Below are positions 36,238 to 50,200 of a stretch of DNA of 64,000 bases, in pieces (position 1 is the first letter of the stretch; every line of letters starts with the position of its first letter). Origin of the DNA: Parapristionchus giblindavisi (Eukaryota > Nematoda > Chromadorea > Rhabditida > Diplogasteridae). The notes beneath the pieces are model-generated. The model saw nothing but the letters and a program-made list of their open reading frames with translations. It was not told the DNA's origin and did no database searches. The DNA lies in the NCBI GenBank assembly GCA_943737045.1, contig CALSFV010000212.1, positions 1,039,001 to 1,103,000 on the forward strand. Reading direction: 5' to 3'. A program made the translations under genes and the position numbers.

Positions 36238-37385
36238 AATTTAGGCAACCTATCAAGGAATACAAGCATGATGTGTTGGTGTAATTAATCAGTTCGCTGT
36301 TGCATATTGGTGGCGCAATCGAAATAAACCTTTTAAGCACGTAAAGTCCTTTAGTGAAAAGTCAACTTTTTTCTCTCTGTGTGTATACTTTCCTTTTATT
36401 TTTATTGAAAACATTCTCTGGTAAAACTGTTTCCCGGGAAATAAAACCCCGCTGAATGGTTGAGCCCTCTCTCTAATCCCTAGGAAAACGATGACCGTCG
36501 GCGCTACTGCAGAAGCCCAGATTGGGGGTGGCGCCTAAAATAGGGGGCAGAAATCGAATACTCCCCAGTTTGACTTTCGGTAGATTATCCGACACTACTA
36601 GGCACACTTCTTGGAAATTCTCTCCTTATGGTGTAGTTTAGAGCGTCATACATTTTCGGTGCCCAATCCGTTTATTTTTATATAGAAATAGGGTGGGTTG
36701 ATTCAGAAAATTCGTTATTTTTCGCTTAAAATCATCATTTTTAACTTCGTTTCGCATCAAGTGGCCAAATATAGTGTTTCAATCCTCGCATGGCGAGGGT
36801 ATAATAATGTATGATTTCGCTCGCATATAATGTGGGTGAACACTTTTCGTCGATGCGGTCAGTTTCGAGACTTAACAGCCATTTTGGAATATGCGGGAAA
36901 TCGAGATTAGTAAACAACACGGAAATTGCTTTTTTTACAGATTTGACTGAAAATTTTCCAATCTTTGCGAGACAAAGCTATGCGCGAGGGAAGGCAATTC
37001 TGTGTGCAAAAAAGAATTCGTTTTCATGCGCAAACCTATGATCGATCCTACGTGGGTAACATTGTCGCTGAAATTAAAAGCGGGTGGATCGGAAGCAACG
37101 ATCGTGTGGTACATTCCAAATTGAGGCACTTCCAACTCTTTTATTTTATTTTGAGTGAATTTTGGCTAAACCGGATGGTATCTATAGGGGTGTATCGATA
37201 GCAGAGCACTTTAGGAATGGAGTTATGGAACAAGTCTTAATTTAAATCTATAAAAAAAGTTTGTCACTAAATAACTAACTACGTATACTTGTTTAAAAAG
37301 TGTATTCATCACTATTCAACTGTGAACTAATTTAATTACACCAACATATTATGGTTGTATTCCTTGATGTGTTGCCTACATTGAA
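36238..37385. mobile_element. Possible TIR element, ~1.15 kb
   Basis: Inverted ends of about 48 bp: left AGGCAACCTATCAAGGAATA through GTTGGTGTAATTAA, right the reverse complement ending TGTTGCCTACA. Internal frames show no recognised protein. Confidence 0.65.
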
Positions 37386-37667
37386 TCAAAAGATCAGCTT
37401 TATTCCTTTCCTGGAGTTACGAAAAAGGAAAAAGCGTATTATTACTTTATGCTGTACATTGTTCATTATGCTGTACGTTTAACTCTATATAGCACGCTGT
37501 AAACTAAAAACTTTGCACCAGGTGCATGGCAATTTTCTGTCCACTTTTTTTTCACTTTTTCTGCTTCTTGTTCTCGTTTACCGGTCTGTTTATGCCACTT
37601 TCATTGCCACAAAATATTGTAATATTGTAAACGAAACATTTTGCACCTAGAGCCACCGTTGGTCTCA

Positions 37668-38465
37668 TATCACGCCTGTTACGAGAAAATCGAGCTAAAT
37701 TTACGATTCATGGGAATGGAGCGAAAATGGTTTTTGGACATCTCGAGGCATGCCCTACCAGCCCTCAAAGTCTCATTGTGCTTTTTTTTTCTTTTTTTTC
37801 GGTAAGGTGAAGCCCCAATTTTGAGCACAAATTCTTCTAGTGCGTTTTTAGCGAAAACGTGTCACAAGAGGGACCCCGCTCTTTTTTCGAGCTCTATCGA
37901 TCTAAACAAACCAGAGTTCATGAAAATGCGTCTGAACAGAGTTACACTACGGAGTGCTCTTCTTCCATTATGTTATTACGTTTTCATGCGCTTTCAAATG
38001 AGGGGTTTGCGAAAAAATACGTTAATTTGCTCGTATGGTTCGAAAGAAAAAGAGGGAAGAGAAAGGGAGAAAATGATAATATCATTCCGATATATCATAT
38101 CACATTAATATCACCCCCTCATTAGAAAGCGCATGAAAAATAAATAACATACTGGAAGAAGAGTATCCTTTTCCTAATTTTTTGAGTTCTGTGCTAAGTA
38201 GTGTAGCTCTGTTCAGAGGCATTTTCATAACGTATGGTTTGTTTAGATCGATAGAGCTCGAAAAAAGAGCGGGGGTCACTGTTGCGACACTTTTTCGCTA
38301 AAACGCACCAGAAGCGAGAAATCCGTGCTCAAAGTTGGGAAATGCGCAATGAGACTTTGGGGGCTGGTAGGGTATACCTAGAGATGTTCAAAATGGAACT
38401 CATTTCACCATTTTCGCTTTTTTCCCCATTCTCAGCTCAATTTCTCGTGACAGGCGTGATATATT
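37668..38465. mobile_element. Fold-back element, ~0.8 kb
   Basis: Two arms of about 350 nt (37668-38015 and 38110-38465) are diverged reverse complements around a ~95-nt loop. The ends read ATCACGCCTGT(T/C)ACGAGAAA. Arm-internal landmarks such as TCTATCGATCTAAACAAACC occur in both orientations. No transposase. Confidence 0.85.
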
Positions 38466-38635
38466 GTCTTGTCAATGATACATTAAATCTATTCATTGTT
38501 TATTGTTTGTTTCATTTTTCTCTTGTCATGTTGTATTCGATATGTAAATATTTTTTGTTGTGAGAATAAAGAATTGACGTATAAATCTTTTTAATGTGCA
38601 GTAGACATGAATGGAACTGGAATAAAAGTAAGCAA

Positions 38636-38940
38636 ATTAATGGTCAACCACCAAATTATTGGCCCAACTTTAGAGTAAATTTAGGGCCAACCATCAAACT
38701 ATTGGCCCAACTTTCGACTAAATTTACAGCCAACCACAAAATTATTAGCTCAACTTTAGAGTAAATTAAGGGCCAACCACCCAATTATTGGCCCAACTTT
38801 CGACTAAATTAACAGCCCATCATCAAATTATCGACTAAACTTTAGAGTAAATTAAGGGCCAACCACCAAAATATTGGCCTCACTTCAAAACAAATTTAGG
38901 GCCAACCACCAAATTATTGGCTCAACTAAAAAAGTGGGGC
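38636..38940. repeat. Tandem repeat, ~46-bp unit
   Basis: About seven degenerate copies built on GGCCAACCACCAAATTATTG followed by GCCCAACTTTAGAGTAAATT; alternate copies carry TTCGACTAAATT, suggesting an older dimeric unit. Confidence 0.85.
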
Positions 38941-39353
38941 TTGTCTGGTAGCCAAGGTTGAGGCTAAACTTCGACCAAATTATTGGCCCCACTAAAATAG
39001 CGGAGTACACTGTTGTAGCTTTGAACAACGAGTATGTCTGTGAAAAGAAGATGGGAATCATGTACTTTTCTCGTTTTGTTTCCTCAAGTTTTGAATTGGT
39101 GAAGGTAAATCAATATATATCGATCAGCGATATATGAATTTGTCTCGAATTTAAAATTTCCAGAATTTAATATTATATCGAATTAAAAGTTAAATAAAAA
39201 TTAAAAAGTTTGAGGTGCAAAAAAATTTATTATACAGCGATCATTTATTATACAGAACTGTGAAAGGTTTAGCATCAATACAAGTATTGTGGTGTATCTT
39301 ATCGAAGAGCGTGGTGCACTCGGTGCACCGCACCGTGGTGTCAATTCCCATTT

Positions 39354-41278
39354 CTACTTCTTCTTGTTGAACTCTTTCACGATTTTTACAATGACGGACC
39401 TCTCGTAGATATAGTTTCGTACGAGGAGAAGAACAATAGCGAAGATCGAGTGTAAGAAAATTCTGAAAATAATGTGTATGAAATAATTGATTATTGACTA
39501 AGCATGGACATTAGAATCTACGAAAAAGAAAGTCATGATTAAATTAATAATATTAATAGATGTACAAGAATAAGGATGCATGCACTTTAAATGTAAATTA
39601 TAAAGAAAGTTATGATTATAGTTCTAGTACATATAGTCTTCACCCAAAAGCATAACATGTTCCTTGTATCCATCTGTACTGTTCAAGATCTGAACATTTC
39701 AAAAACATTTAATTATTCTAAACTTAAAATTTGCTAAATTTCCACTTTCACCTTATGTCATCCATATATCAAACGAGAATGTACCTTGTAAAAGTTGATC
39801 CTTCATATCAAAGTAGTAGTCGTTACGCTCAAGACTTTCGATCGTTTCCAGTCGTTCCATTAGCATAACTAGTTCAATTTGTTTAGATATAATAATGAAA
39901 TCATATTATACTATTATATTAAAAAAATTGTTTAGCATCAGAAAATTCGATATTCGAGATGTTTTCCACGGTAAAATTTTTAAAAAATTGATTTAAATTA
40001 ATGATTTTTCTGTTATGTGATGTACTCACGGATGAAAATCGGCTGATCTTCAATGTGAACCACATTTAGTTTTATATGCATGACACAGCACATGACAGAG
40101 ATAAGCTGTTAAAGATCAAAGATTAAACAACAAATTAAGAAATCTAAAATCATACTTCACAGGAGCAGTTGGTCAGTCAAATATATACTAAGAATATATA
40201 AAAATATACTATAGTTTATTAGTAATTATGTTAGATATTTTGAGCACAAGGCTCATTGTTATATCAAAGACCAAAGATCAAAGATCAAAGATTAAATTGC
40301 ACAAACCTGTGCGAATATCACGCCATAGAAGGGCCTTGACCATTTCCTGATCAAGGAGAGATTGATTGTGATAAACGAGAATATATTGGCGACGATTGAA
40401 ATGAGAACGAATACGGTATGATCACAGAATAGACAACCCTAGAATGGTCACAGTTATGTGGTGTAATTGTTCCGAAAATATTCACTCGGAAAAAAAATAG
40501 TTTTGCTATGTTACTTTTGTACTCTTGGAAAAAACCCTGTGAAAAGAAAATTTCTCTTTTCCCTGGTTAGCTAGAAACTTTCCGGTTTTCCGGCGGAACA
40601 CATGTAAAATATGCATATCCGTTCGAAGAACAGGGAGATACTTTAAAGTTCGTTTATAAACCAACACAGAAAACGATTCTAGCTGGTCAGGGAACCGAGC
40701 TATTTGATTTTTCAGTGCTTTTCCCGAGAAGGCAACACTATTTCTACAATATTTGTACACTCGCTCGTACGCTCACAATTTGTGAGCGTTATAATATTTT
40801 ATTCACTCACAAATCCGACGGCTAGATTGTGATCACGCATCATATTAAGATCATAAAACAACGAACAGAATGTGCCCACAGTTAGGACTGTGACGAAGAG
40901 ACGAGCTAAGGTCTGAAAAATCGTGAAAATGGGCGGAGCTTAGGAAAAGTTTAAAAAAAAACAGTCACACATGCGCATTTATTTAAAATGTTGCACATAC
41001 CACAATTGATATACAGCAGCATTTGGGAGGTCGATGAACATCTCTTTTCGCCTTTTTCTCCCTTTTCAGCCTTTTTTTGCCAGACTTTTTCTGTTTCTTC
41101 TTCGATTTCTGAAAACATTATGTCCATAGATACAACAAAAAGCTTGTGTGAACGAAATATTTGGACGAACCTTAGGCACAGAGGGACGTGCCTTGACAGG
41201 CTTAGGGGTTACTTTGGGAGTATTAAGTTTAACAGGAGTAGAGGGAGTCACCGGAGTGACCGCGACTGGCTGAGACAT
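39354..41278 (-). CDS. Four-pass membrane protein of unknown family, ~254 aa
   Basis: Eight exons in perfect phase: 41171-41278 (ATG), 41001-41108, 40811-40912, 40307-40438, 40030-40105, 39785-39868, 39644-39689 and 39354-39462 (TAG). The N terminus is Thr/Pro/Val-rich (VTPVTPSTPVKLNTPKV) followed by a strongly basic block (KSKKKQKKSGKKRLKREKKA) and a CCC motif, so it is cytosolic and may bind phospholipid or be palmitoylated. Four membrane spans follow: LFVTVLTVGTFCSLFY, VFVLISIVANIFSFITI, FYGVIFAQLISVMCCVM and IFLHSIFAIVLLLV. The loop before the last span is acidic and helical (ERLETIESLER). The tail is basic (EFNKKK). The layout resembles small tetraspan proteins, but no family motif is seen. 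Introns 4 and others carry GATCTTT repeats at both splice sites. Confidence 0.8.
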
Positions 41279-41609
41279 TTCGAAGGAATGATAAATGAAC
41301 AAGAGAAGTTGATAGAATAATTCATCAAAATGCAAATGAGTGACTTGTTCTTGATATCTTATTGTTGGCTAATATTCTTATTGCATTGGTGCATTCATTC
41401 ATCCAGAACGTCATTATCATCTCAAAACAATAACTTTGGTATGCGAGTAGGTGATGAACAATACGTTTTAAGAAGAAAATTGTTGGATACATAATCTACT
41501 CTGCCGGAGAGACGGAGAAACCGTTTTGGGTCATCAGTAGTGAACGCATCATTAGTTAAATTATTAACTGCTCTTGTTAAAGCCATGCATGCTAATTTAA
41601 TTTTCATGC

Positions 41610-41720
41610 TAATTTAAAACTCTCCGCTCAGACCAAACTCTCTCGCTTTGTTTGTATACGAGAGAGTATTGCCAGAGTGTAAGATTAGCTTGGGATGTGC
41701 TTTTTTAGTAGAATTTCCAT
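41610..41720. repeat. ~100-bp hairpin element
   Basis: GCTAATTTAAAACTCTCCGC, then TACGAGAGAGTATTGCC, then GATTAGCTTGGGATGTGC; same family as 19232 and 49318. Confidence 0.75.
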
Positions 41721-44221
41721 GGGTGTGCTTTAAAAATAAATATGCTGATAGATTTTGCATATCTTCAACAGAACTCCGACCAGACATCACTCATTTTTAC
41801 GATTTCATCCACGGAGTGACGCTTCCTTTAATATGTCATATAATCTTGGTCTTCATTTCTCACCCGATTTCTTTGTTAACTACCCACGAGAGAGCATTAC
41901 ACGGTGAAGCGCTGAATGAGGGCTTTTCTAGTGAATGTGATTTTATTTTTCTGTTAGATACTTTTTAGATAGATAGGCATTTTCTGGTTTTTACTTCGTG
42001 GTCACCAATGTACGAACGTGAAAAGTATTGTATATTGTATATAGACACTTACAGAAATGATTTCATCATGTGTAAAAATGAAAAAAAAAGTTGCTCTATG
42101 GAGTCACGATCGTCATTCGAGAAAAAACTGATAATAATATTAATAATAATAATATTTATGCGTTTTACAAGAAAACACGGTACAGAAGAGATAAATTAAA
42201 TTATATAGAATGATTATGGATGGTTGGTGTATAATTTGCGCAGTTTTTTTTGAGATTTGCTTTATTCCTGCTCCTTTCCCTGGTCTTCCTTCACTCTTTG
42301 TCCAATATCCTCTTGTCCCACTTATTAGATTCGTCTTCTACCGTAATCCTAACCAGAGACACCACAAATTGAATGATCTCTAGTGGGAGGAAACGAAGAG
42401 CCTATGACAAAGAGTATTGTGCCTTTTGGTCGAGACCTCTTGGAAGAGAAGAGGAGTAACGAGCCAGTTACTCAAGAGGGAAGGCAGAGGAAGAGAGATA
42501 GGGAGTAGTAGGAGGAGAGGCAGAGGCCGAAGAAAAGGGAGAGGAAGAGGCCCACAAAACGGCGGCAATAAGATTTAGGCTCTGCCAATAACATGATGGA
42601 AAGAGCAGCTTGAGAGGCTCGAAGGAGGAAGAGGGATTACTGTAGTGTTGTATCTTCACATTACTCAGAAGGCAAACGAATATACCCAAAACAACCCTAA
42701 CAATGAGTCGAGAGCTTGCCTTCTCCCATCATAAATGATATCAAGCGTGACACGAGAGTTAACTCAGAGTGTTTGTTTAATCCATTGGAGTAACCTTACT
42801 TCATCTCAATACATGAATAAATCTAATAAGAAAAAAGTCTAATAAGATAAAATTTATAAAAACATGTTTAACTCGAACGGTTTCTTATGGTGCCACGGCA
42901 ACTCGGTGTGTTTCTTGCGATATCAAGGGAAGTCGGAGTGTTTCTTCTGTCACGGTTTCATGGGTGTGCAGATGGCGCAATATCATTCACTGCTACATAA
43001 TCTAGGGCAGTTCACAGACAGAGCGCGGTTTATGGACTCTACTGAAAGGAGGGCACAGTAAGTGAGAATGAAATAGCGGTATCAATGTCTGACTTTCTCA
43101 TTCAGCGTGATCTCTCATCATTTCTCTAACCGTCTTATGGTCATCGCTTCGATATCTCCCGCTGTGAACGATAGGCAGATGAATGAAAATGGGAAAGGAT
43201 TGACCGAATCTATCGTGAACATCTCTCTTTGTCTTTATTTCAATGGTCTGGATTTCATATAGAGAGGTTCTGTTACAACTTCCCGTAAATCCATCAACTT
43301 TATATTGTATTTGTACCAATCAACTTTGCAATCATTTTCGTCGTCTCGTATTTATGCGTAATTCACAGTATATCGATTTTTAAAGCCACGATTCTATCTT
43401 TTTCAACGCATTATTTATTATTGCTGAAAATCTTTCCTCCCCTGGCCCCTAGCTCATATGCAAATCCTTCATCATAACATTTAGAACTCTTTTCTCGCGT
43501 TATCTTTATAACTTTTCATTCGTGCATAAGCATAATGATAAAATATATCATCATGTTGTGATCAAATAATATACAAATGTGCTGTGTTAAACTTGTTGAT
43601 AATGAAGGAAATACCGGTACCCTGATAACCCTTATTTCTTGTCCTCACTTGGATGAATGATTCTATGGACTGCCTATAATAATATATAAGATAGGAATAC
43701 GTTTCATCTTGATGTATTATACTCGCTTGATTGTGATATAAATTGGTTTTTCTTCCAAAGTTCGGATGCATACAACTTATACTATTCTATTATTAATCGT
43801 TTTCTGATTAAATTATATTGTATTATTGATTCATCCACCATAGCATGTAACACTTCCGTTATCAAAGCTAAATTGCTTTCCTCCCAAGATCTTATTGAGA
43901 AATTAGGAATCACAATTACCCCTCTTTAGTGCCCTCATTCTATATTCTCTCGATTCAATCCGATATATATTGAATCATCTTGACTGCTTCTGGCCCATCT
44001 CTCATCCTCCAACGATTCACATTAAAGAAGTCAATGAAGTCGTTCATCCCCCGAAGTCATGATATTTGAGTGTTGTGTCTGAGGCGTTAGTCGTCCCTCG
44101 CCCCGCCCCATCCCCTGAGGCAAGTTACACATACACACACTCTCGCCCCATCACTCTCGAGAGAAGGACTACCGTAATCCTCTCTAGACCTACCGTATCC
44201 CGGAGAAACTATCGTAAAGTG
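41721..44221. other. Long stretch without a supported gene
   Basis: 42420-42620 is purine-rich low complexity. The minus-strand frame at 43098-43319 has protein-like composition (MVQIQYKVDGFTGSCNRTS) but no matching exons. The stretch just before 44222 may hold the nuclear-receptor promoter. Confidence 0.4.
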
Positions 44222-47200
44222 ATGGATGCGGACTGGTTGACCCGATTGGTTGCAGAGCAGATTTCACTATGGACAAATACGATGAGAGGAGCGGAAGCTA
44301 AGGTTGTTTTGAAATCATCAAAGGCTAATTTTACTGTTCGCATTGACTATTGTATCTCGTTGACAAAGAAAGCGAGAGTGTGTGCCCAGAGCGTAGAGTT
44401 TCAAATTAGCTGGAGGTGTGCCTTTAAAGTAAATTTGAAAAGAGCTTCAACGATCGTCTTAATTCGCGGTGTTCTTGAATTAAAAGCGCAGAAGAAATAG
44501 TATGCGAAATGATGAATTCCTTGACAAATTTTGTAGCTCACTTCATCATGTGCTTGATTAATTTTTTTAAGACATAAATTGCCATAACCAACTTAATTTA
44601 AGAAAGAAGGAGAGGTTTCCGGCGCGACAACATTACCAGGACCAGCAAACAATAATCAGGTTGGCATAGTTAATGTATCTCACCATTTTATAAACCATTT
44701 TACTGTATTGGAAAATGGTGTTCATGATTTTCGATGTTCTGAAGCATTCATTGCACTAATTCCTTTCAATTGGAAAATTAACGAATCAAGAAAAATATTA
44801 TTTAAATAGCGTGAATTTCCTTACTACTGTGATCTTTGTTCCTAAAAATAAATATTAAAGAAGTGGACCCATGAGTTGGCATGACTGACTCCCGCCATGA
44901 TAAGCATGCTGGCTATTGTTTATATTATATGGTAATTGGCGTAAGGGATAATGAGAAAATGAGAGAGAAAGTATGCAAATTCGATGAGCACTCTCTACAT
45001 TCCTTGAAAGTTGTACTTTCAATGCTCATAGTGAGCTTTAAACATATCGGGAATCAATATCAGATATGTCTTTCGATTCGTGTGATGAATCTTTATCATA
45101 CTATCCGAACAGTCTTATTACGAAAAAACTCGTGGGTCTCCATCTTTAAAAAAAAATAAATAACTGGGCTTTCGATTACTTGGCTATTAAAAAACTTTCA
45201 ATTATTCATTCATCTTCTAGATTCAGAGAGAAAAGAAAGTATTAGCATCATAGGAGCAATGCACACTATCCGACTTCCTGAGATAATAGGGGCAGAGGGA
45301 GAGGGAGAGATGGAAAGGGAGAGAGAGGTGGAGGGAGAGGGGGAGAGAGGAAGAGGGAGAAGGTTAGGGAGAGGGAGGAGAAAGTGAAAAAATGAATTGG
45401 CCCCATCAGTGGGGGGGGGGATCTAATGGAGAGATTAGAGAAGGGCACCCCACTTCCTTCTCTATATTCCCCCTATTAATTCGTAATTTTTTAACATGAT
45501 TTCGACGGCCAATAAGATGTTTAAATGCACTGCATAAAGGCTAACACCATGATACCAAAATGTCACCGAGTATTGGTCATAACTGTAGTAGCCCCCTGTT
45601 AAGATTTCTTTATATTTTGTTTAATATTTTGTTGAAACGGTTCCATCACAGCTCTTGTTGTTAATGAATAGAATAGTGTGAATGAAGTGACCGCAGGCAA
45701 AAATTATGGCTCATTAATTTTGTTTCCAGGAACCTCTACCCCTTCTAGTACCCTCTCTTAGCACAGAAGAATTGACCGTTCCGAATAATGAGTGCGTTGT
45801 GTGCGGTGATAAGGTACGACTTTTCCCAATTCGCACCAAATACCCATACACCACTACCGTAATTCAGGCCAGCGGTAAGCACTATGGACAGTATTCCTGC
45901 GAGGGATGCAAGAGTTTCTTCAAGAGGTTAATATGATTATCATTAAAAAAACATTGACAATTTTCTGATTTTTGTTTAGCTGAAAAAAGTGTGACCAGTT
46001 GAATTTGTGCATACCTAACTCGTCATTTCGTACATTGATTCTTTGGGATGATCTCTTCTCCACTCATCATAAAAAGACTTTTTTATTCCACGCAGCGTTT
46101 ATTCAAAATTAGTGTATTGGGTCGTTTGAATGATATTTCTTAGAGAAAGCTCTACAAGCCATTTTAGGCAATAGATTTGCGACTTTGACAAAGCAATGTA
46201 TGGCGAATATCTTTCAATTTTTCTGTCCAAATATGTTTCACTTCCGACATATATATTCTGTTTCTCCTTCCATATCAATTCTACGGTGAACACTAGAGTT
46301 GGCTATTCGGGGGTTGCGGGCCCGCAATGAATTGACTTTTCATTGCTAGTGATTGCGGGCCCGCAATGCGGCGTAAAATCATTGCGGGCCCGCAATGGCA
46401 GCAAACAAGAGAGCGATGGAAAATGAAGAGAAAAGAAGAACGACCGATCACAAAAAGTGGCCAGATAGGAATAAAGTAGTCATTGCGGGCCCGCAATGAT
46501 TTATATAGCATTGCGGGCCCGCAATGCTAGAGCGTTATTGCCAACCCTAGTGAACACGGTTTCTTATCAAACAACTATTATCGCTTGCTTTATACGTGGG
46601 AGAGGACATCTCTGACAGAATGACAACACTTTAGTAGTCGTTAGAGAATGGAGAAATGAAATTATAGTGTTTTTAAAGGTGGACCCGCGAATTTTCAAAT
46701 TTTTTCACGAAAATATAAAAAAAAAGGAGTCCACCTTTAAAATATAAAGATCAATCCCCCTTTTCAGATCAATTCGTCGTTCCCTCTCGTACACTTGTCG
46801 AGGGACGAAATCTTGTCCGATAGACCTCCACCATAGGAATCAATGCCAGTTCTGTCGACTCAAGAAATGCCTCAAGATGGGAATGAGGAAGGAAGGAGCT
46901 CGAGGTTCTGTTTTTTACATTTGCATGTGAAATTTTGTAGAAAGAAGGCCTAGCACATATCACCCGCAGGATTTTGTGTGCCTTGAATAACGGGTTGTTC
47001 TTTTACCTTTAATTTTGTAAAGAAGAAACTGTAGATACAAAAAAGTGAGCGTGGCGTACTTTCTTCCATCCATGAATGTTGATGTCACCTTCATTTCCTT
47101 ATTTCCTCCTATCTTTCATAATTTACATTACAGCTGCTCATCGTAATCGAATGAGCCTTATTCCTCCTTTCTTCTTCCTACCACCCAATGGACCTCCACT

Positions 47201-50200
47201 GGGATCAATACCGGGATTACCCGGAGGACCTCCGATGCCCCCTGGTGTGATGAACCAACTGTCCATGATGCCCTTTGGTTAGTTGGATGTTCATCCTTGA
47301 ATTGATTTTTCTGTTCCTTTTAATAGTTCCTATTGCTTTCTTTGACGCTAAAAATCGTGTGATGTCTATAGTAATATTTTATCGTTTCTTAAAGAGATCA
47401 CTTATGAGAAAATACATATATGTAAATATTAAAACGCGATATAAAACAAGAAGAAATATTGTATGCAATTACTTGATATCAACTTTGTTAGTCTAGATGG
47501 ATATCTGGTGACCTGTTGATATAATACAGAAAAAATATCTCAAATGCTCAAATCAATCTTTTCCAACAATTCATCATTTCAGGACTTCTTCCTCCTCCTC
47601 CTTCCACTTCTTCTTCCTCTTCCACTCTATCACAAACTCCGCCCATTCCATCCTCGCTCATGCATCTCCTACTGGCTGACATGCCCTCGGGCAATAAGAC
47701 AAGGGTCACGCCTACTCCTGGTATACGGTAGTTCATAAACGTCGAAATGTACCGATTTCAAGGGATATTGGGAAATGTCGAACTACCACACGCAATGTAA
47801 AATTAATCAAATCCTTGATTCAGGTGATCTATCAATCGATAATTCGAGGCAAGTCTGCATTCAGTCTTTAATGAACTGTCTGCAATGGTGCAGAAGAGTA
47901 CTTACCGTAACCATGGACGTGACACAATCTGATCAGGTATACTGTAGGAGTAGAATACGATAGAATCAAGCAATCGATATAAAGATTCAGAGACATAAAT
48001 CATAAGCGACCTATATATCTTTGAAAGGTCCGATATAGTTCGTATATACTGAAGACTCAATGGGACAATTCACTATTTCACTATTTATTATATTATTATT
48101 GTTGAAGGTAATTTTACTGCGAGCGTCTTGGCCGGCCTTGTTCGCACTGCAGATTGTGTCGTCAGGTACTGTAGGTTGTAAATAATCAATTATTGATTAG
48201 TTTCAAATACTTAAAGAAAGCCTGGACTTTGTTTTGGAAAAAAAATATAGAAATATCTAAATTCTGCAAAAGATTAGGGCTAAGCCGGTGATCGAAACCG
48301 GGACCTCTCGCACCCAAAGCGAGAATCATACCACTAGACCACTTGGCCGATGTTTAAACATCCTTCGTCCGTGTATACGGATCGAGAGTTAAATACTTCT
48401 TATTTATACTTCAACGAATACAATAAAATGTCACTTCGTTATTCTAAAATATCAGTTGAGTTTCATCAATATATCTTGAACAACATTGGCGCAAAGTATC
48501 TCAATACGACTTTCTTAAACTGTCTAACAATATAAACGTAAAACGATTAGATTTTTCTTTTCTTTTCGTAACTTTCCATCACTTTTTTATGAATTGAACA
48601 ATCGAATTGGGAAAGTAAATATTGTGTGGTATTCAAAGTTACAGAAATTTGTAAAAAAAATGAAAACTCTTACACACCCACTCACGACTTTTCATTTATT
48701 TTATTTATTTAAAACAAATATTGATTAATTCGATTTGTCATTTGAAGGATCGATGAAGCATCTCTCACATCTTCTTTCATCGTCGAATATCAAGGAATCA
48801 GAAGAGGATGTCACCGTAGAGAATGGTAACGAGGATCAGGAGGAGGATGACTTAGTTAAGGTATGACTTAATTGCTAAGTCCATGACTTAACCTTAATAA
48901 AGGACCTTAAGTGGACCTTAATGTTCATGTGAGATATAACATTTGGCACGTGTTAAAAGGAGAGTAAACTCTCTCTTCATTGTGCACACTATTTCTCTGT
49001 TCTCAAACAACGAGAGAGCATTGCGCGTCAGAGACCATTGGAAGAGGCTACGCTACCTTTAAGCTTTCTGTTATCTTAAGATCACTTATAACTTATTACT
49101 TAAGTAATGATCTTAAGTAATAAGTTATAACTTAAGTAATTAATGATAAATCTTAAGTGCCAACTCGATCGTCTTCTCGCGTGTTCCATGGACAACGTGG
49201 AGATCGTAGCGTGTAAAGCCATCGTATTCTTTCATCCTGGTTAGTATTTATTTAATGAATGATTGATCGCATTGTTCAACTATTACATTCAACGAGCTTT
49301 GAAATGACGCCCTGGGCAAATTTTAGCTATCCGCTCTGGCCACACTCTCTCACTTTCTTTGACTGCGAGAGAGTATTGCAAATGCGAAGAGTAAAATTAG
49401 CTTGGAGTGTGCCTTTGACCATTACATAATGAATATTTGTTTAATTTTAATCAAAACGTCCTGCTTTTGTAGAACACTCGCAAGTGTTTTTTTTCCAAAT
49501 TCTTATTGTTTGGAAGATCCATGCGTATCACTAGGTAGATTCTCGTGTCAAGTCTTCATTATTCTACCCACTATTTCTTCCATACTTGCTATCACTGTTG
49601 TTCAAGTTGGTCAACCATCAATGTATTGTTTCTTCTTCCATTGCCTATTCTCATGCATCTTGGATGGAATCTTCTAGTACTCCCGACCCGACTCCTACCG
49701 TAATCTCGCTCATCTTTCAATCGGCCTAAGAGAGTTATAATTTCTCTGTTAACGGGGCACTCTTAGCGGGGTAGTTTAACGACATCGGCGCTCTGAGAGA
49801 TCTCTATTATAATGCAAAATGAGCAAGAGAACGGGCAGAATGTCTGGGTCTCTCCCTCGCCCTCTCCTTATTTCTCTCCCTCTCCCACTTCCTCTCCATC
49901 TCCCTGTCCCTCTCTCTCTCTTCCTATCTCTCTCCCTCTCCCTCTCTCCCCCTTTCTCTCCCTCTCCATCTCCCTCTACCTTTTTTCTCTCCCTCTCTCT
50001 CTATTACTCTCCCTCTCCCCCCTCTCTCTCACACTCTTGCAAAGTGTCATAATACATCCGCTTCAGCTCATCCCATTAACTTATAGCGCGCATTACCCCC
50101 ACTGTGAATCCCTCTCTCTCTCTCTCCCTCTCCTTCCCTCCCTAACTCTCTCTCTCTCTCTGTCTCCCTCTCTCTCACCCTCCCTCTCGCTTTTATCTTA

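Noticed and set aside
40506..40760. 84-codon minus-strand frame
   Set aside because: It lies in intron 3 of the four-TM gene, whose exons close in phase without it.
42380..42689. Pro/Leu-rich minus-strand frames
   Set aside because: Purine-rich low complexity read on the other strand.
44066..44500. 144-codon plus-strand frame
   Set aside because: It runs through the exon-1 donor of the receptor into a hairpin repeat. Only the part from ATG 44222 to 44302 is kept as coding.
45266..45448. Pro/Leu/Ser-rich minus-strand frame
   Set aside because: Artefact of a GA-rich tract; no splice context.
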